From positions 1 through 6,371 of the forward strand of contig JAITOM010000136.1 of assembly GCA_031289975.1 (NCBI GenBank): a stretch of DNA of 6,371 nt, written 5' to 3'. Shown here one piece after another: positions 4,755 through 6,371 of the stretch (positions are counted from its first letter, which is position 1; every line of letters starts with the position of its first letter). The translations under genes were made by a program, and so were the position numbers. The notes below the pieces were generated by a model. It had not been told where the DNA came from. It ran no database searches and saw nothing but the letters and a program-made list of their open reading frames with translations. Source of the DNA: Methanobrevibacter sp. (GTDB lineage: Archaea > Methanobacteriota > Methanobacteria > Methanobacteriales > Methanobacteriaceae).

Positions 4755-6105
4755 TTATAATAATGTTTCTATTACTTCAATAACAGATATTCCACTGTTA
4801 ATAGCTGTTTTCATAGCTTCATTGAATACTTTTCTTAAATTATGAACTACAACATGTGCAGTTAATTCTGCTTTCACTTTCTCTTTTCCAGAATAATTAG
4901 TATACCAATAATTAAACCCTTTCTTAATATTAGCAATCGTTCTCTCAACAGTAGTTCTCTTCTTATAAATCTCTTTGCTTTCCTCCTTATACATTTTTTC
5001 TTCCATTTCTTTTTGATGAATTGTTTTTTTATCAATTATAATCCTATATTTCTTTGTTGTGCATTTTGATTTAGATTCAGTTGGGCATTCACTACATCCT
5101 TCTTTATTACAATATTTAACACTACCATCTTTATATTCCTTTTCTCTTTTTAGTTCTACTCCTTCAGAACATTTGAAAGTGTCCTTTTCATAGTCATAGA
5201 AGAAGTCATATTTATGATATTTTTCAGGATTTTCATCAGGATGCTTTTTACTCATGGTTGCTTGTTTTCTGCTTGGATATATAAGCATCTAAACCATTCT
5301 TTTCTAAGTACTCTAATGCTTCTTTTGTTCCATATATGCTATCTGCTAAAATTTTCGTGTTTGTTAAATCAAATCCATTATTTTGTAGGTTTTCTATTTG
5401 TGGTATTAATTGATGATGGTCTGTTGGATCACTAACCACATCCACACCTAACACTATCCCACTATCAGAATCAACAGTAAATTGACTATTAAGTCCTTGT
5501 TCTTTCGCATGTTTCTTATATTTCCATCCATCTTGATTCTGGATCACCCAAATTAACTTTAATATCATTTTTATCAGGATTACTTTCCCTTATCTTCTCT
5601 AATTCACTGTGAGCTTTCTCAATAGTGTCTATATTTCTCTTTGTCAGTTCTCTTTTACTTTTCTTTACTTCATTCTCACTATTTTCCTTTACTTTATTCT
5701 CACTATTTTCCTTTACTTTATTTTCACTATTTTTTATGTTTTGTTTTTCACTTTTAGTTTTTTTCTCTCGTTTTTTCCTATTTTCATGTTTTTTTGAAAG
5801 CTTTTGTTCGTATCTTTCATCTACTTTTTCAACAATTTCTTTCACTTCCATTATATCGCTTTCCATGCATTCTTTAATCAATTCTTTTATTTTATACTTT
5901 TGTTGAAAAGCTTTCTAAGATATTAGAATCAACATCATCACCAAATAAATCATTTTCCATTAAATCCTTACCACACCCAGATTTTATTAGTTCATGAGCT
6001 AATTCTAATTAAGCTTCATCAATTAATGAACTTTTAGATGCATTAGCTTTTATAAATGTCCCATCAAATGATACACTATCTGATTTAACCATATTCAATT
6101 TTTCG
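4755..6105 (-). pseudogene. IS1182-type DDE transposase, decayed and truncated
   Basis: Joining four frames reconstructs most of one transposase. From the right, SVSFDGTFIKANAS carries the first catalytic Asp (about 6063-6065). It is followed by IDEA, a TAA stop (6009-6011, probably a mutated Glu codon), LELAHELIKSGCGKDL and NDLFGDDVDSN. A frameshift near 5907-5910 in a T run leads to YKIKELIKECMESD and a long Lys/Glu-rich linker. A second shift near 5530 breaks DPESRWM from KYKKHAKEQGL. Then come FTVDSDSGIVLGVDVVSDP, DPTDHHQLIPQI and ILADSIYGTKEAL with the second Asp. A third shift near 5285 breaks AYI from PSRKQAT. The last 177-codon frame holds a cysteine cluster (FKC, YC, GCSEC, SKC) and RTTVERTIANIKKGFNYWY with the catalytic Glu. 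With three frameshifts, a nonsense codon and no N-terminus it cannot be active. Similarity to the family is lost abruptly at 6106, where another insertion sequence seems to start. Confidence 0.85.
5659..5736. repeat. 24-bp tandem repeat inside the transposase pseudogene
   Basis: Two perfect copies of a 24-bp unit lie at 5673-5696 and 5697-5720, with partial copies on both sides. On the - strand they encode an 8-residue repeat, NSENKVKE, NSENKVKE, NSENEVKK, in the charged linker between the first catalytic Asp and the rest of the DDE domain. Because the unit is a multiple of three, it expanded without breaking the frame, presumably while the linker was still translated. Confidence 0.8.
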
Positions 6106-6370
6106 GCACTGTAAATGAGCATGGATAATTTTCGTATTTGTGCCTATTTCTTAAAGTTCTAATATTTGGCTCGTAATTTTTCACAGTAGATGCTATTCGA
6201 CGGAGTAAAGATCCAAAATCCTTAGAATTCTTTTTTAAATGTCTAATTTGAGGTAAACTATTAAAAGTTTCGCATTTATTGGAAGTCCTATCAATATTTT
6301 CTTCTCTTGTATGTGTAGTTAACTTTTCAAACCTTCTATTCAGATGATTAACGATTTTTTTAAAAACCTT
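6095..6370 (-). pseudogene. C-terminal part of a second transposase, cut by the window edge
   Basis: A frame open from the window edge runs 91 codons to a TGA at 6095-6097 and contains no ATG. The residues TREENIDRTSNKCETFNSL, then PQIRHLKKNSKDFGSLLRR and NYEPNIRTLRN, look like the tail of a DDE-type transposase, where an N-x-x-E-x-F-N-S-like motif (here SNKCETFNS) often marks the last catalytic acidic residue. This is a pattern-based guess; I do not recognise the family with confidence. An ISM1-like element, described from Methanobrevibacter smithii, would be a candidate. The final PCSFTVP residues are encoded in the element's putative terminal repeat, and PKN before the stop would already be IS1182-derived sequence. 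The frame may be intact beyond the window. Confidence 0.5.
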
Positions 6371-6371
6371 G
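6106..6371. mobile_element. Left end of a second insertion sequence, extends beyond the window
   Basis: GGCACTGTAAATGAGCATGG starts at 6106. It matches the left end of the 142-bp element at 4551 (GCACTGTAAA, then GAG and ATGGA) and the inverted right end of that element (ACTGTAAA, then AGCAT, GA and TTTTC). From this point rightwards the IS1182 protein similarity disappears and a different transposase tail reads on the - strand. This fits insertion of one element into another. The other end and the target duplication lie outside the window. Confidence 0.6.

Noticed and set aside
5214..5435. A + strand open frame of 73 codons
   Set aside because: It lies opposite the IS1182-type transposase; the - strand carries the recognisable DDE motifs.
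5659..5736. Tandem repeats considered as a short CRISPR array
   Set aside because: The 24-bp units are directly adjacent with no spacers and encode an in-frame peptide repeat.
5609..5906. Two overlapping + strand frames giving Phe/Leu/Ser-rich proteins that look like membrane peptides
   Set aside because: They are the reverse reading of the Lys/Glu-rich linker with its 24-bp repeat; the hydrophobicity is an artefact of complementing AAA/GAA codons.

Overview
The window looks like a very AT-rich archaeal chromosome, most likely a methanogen of the order Methanobacteriales (Methanobrevibacter or Methanosphaera type). The reasons are the extreme A/T content of both genes and spacers, the preference for A/T-ending codons, the Lys/Ile/Asn-rich proteins, the weak ribosome binding sites resembling pieces of GGTGATC, a TTG start, and a mixture of IS630- and IS1182-type transposase remnants. 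The genus is an inference from composition and recall; no marker gene is present.

Left half (1-3572): a complete ABC importer of the nitrate/sulfonate/taurine (NrtT/SsuABC/TauABC) superfamily, all on the + strand. Its order is solute-binding protein (236-1189), membrane permease (1681-2421) and ATPase (2832-3572). The binding protein would capture an unidentified small molecule outside the cell, the permease would form the channel as a dimer, and the ATPase would drive import. Unlike a usual compact operon, the genes are separated by about 490 and 410 bases of AT-rich spacer. The first spacer contains a 120-bp miniature transposable element with a 10-bp target duplication. The second contains a chain of four consecutive perfect stem-loops. 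A similar 65-bp sequence follows both the first and second genes. Upstream of the first gene are three perfect tandem copies of a 17-bp unit.

Right half (3573-6371): a graveyard of mobile DNA, all coding remnants on the - strand. In order it holds: a 224-bp inverted-repeat element flanked by TA; the N-terminal helix-turn-helix fragment of an IS630-type transposase, cut off exactly at that element; a 128-bp TA-flanked inverted-repeat element; a 16-bp-stem hairpin; a 142-bp inverted-repeat element; and a decayed IS1182-type DDE transposase (4755-6105) with three frameshifts and one nonsense codon but recognisable D, D and E catalytic positions. This last gene stops abruptly at 6106, where a second insertion sequence appears to begin. 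The tail of that element's transposase runs to the window edge, and its terminal sequence matches both ends of the 142-bp element.

Nothing here resembles CRISPR, a tRNA, an rRNA or a defence system. The parts least explained by known features are the stem-loop chain before the ATPase gene and the set of four miniature elements with unrelated ends packed into the window.
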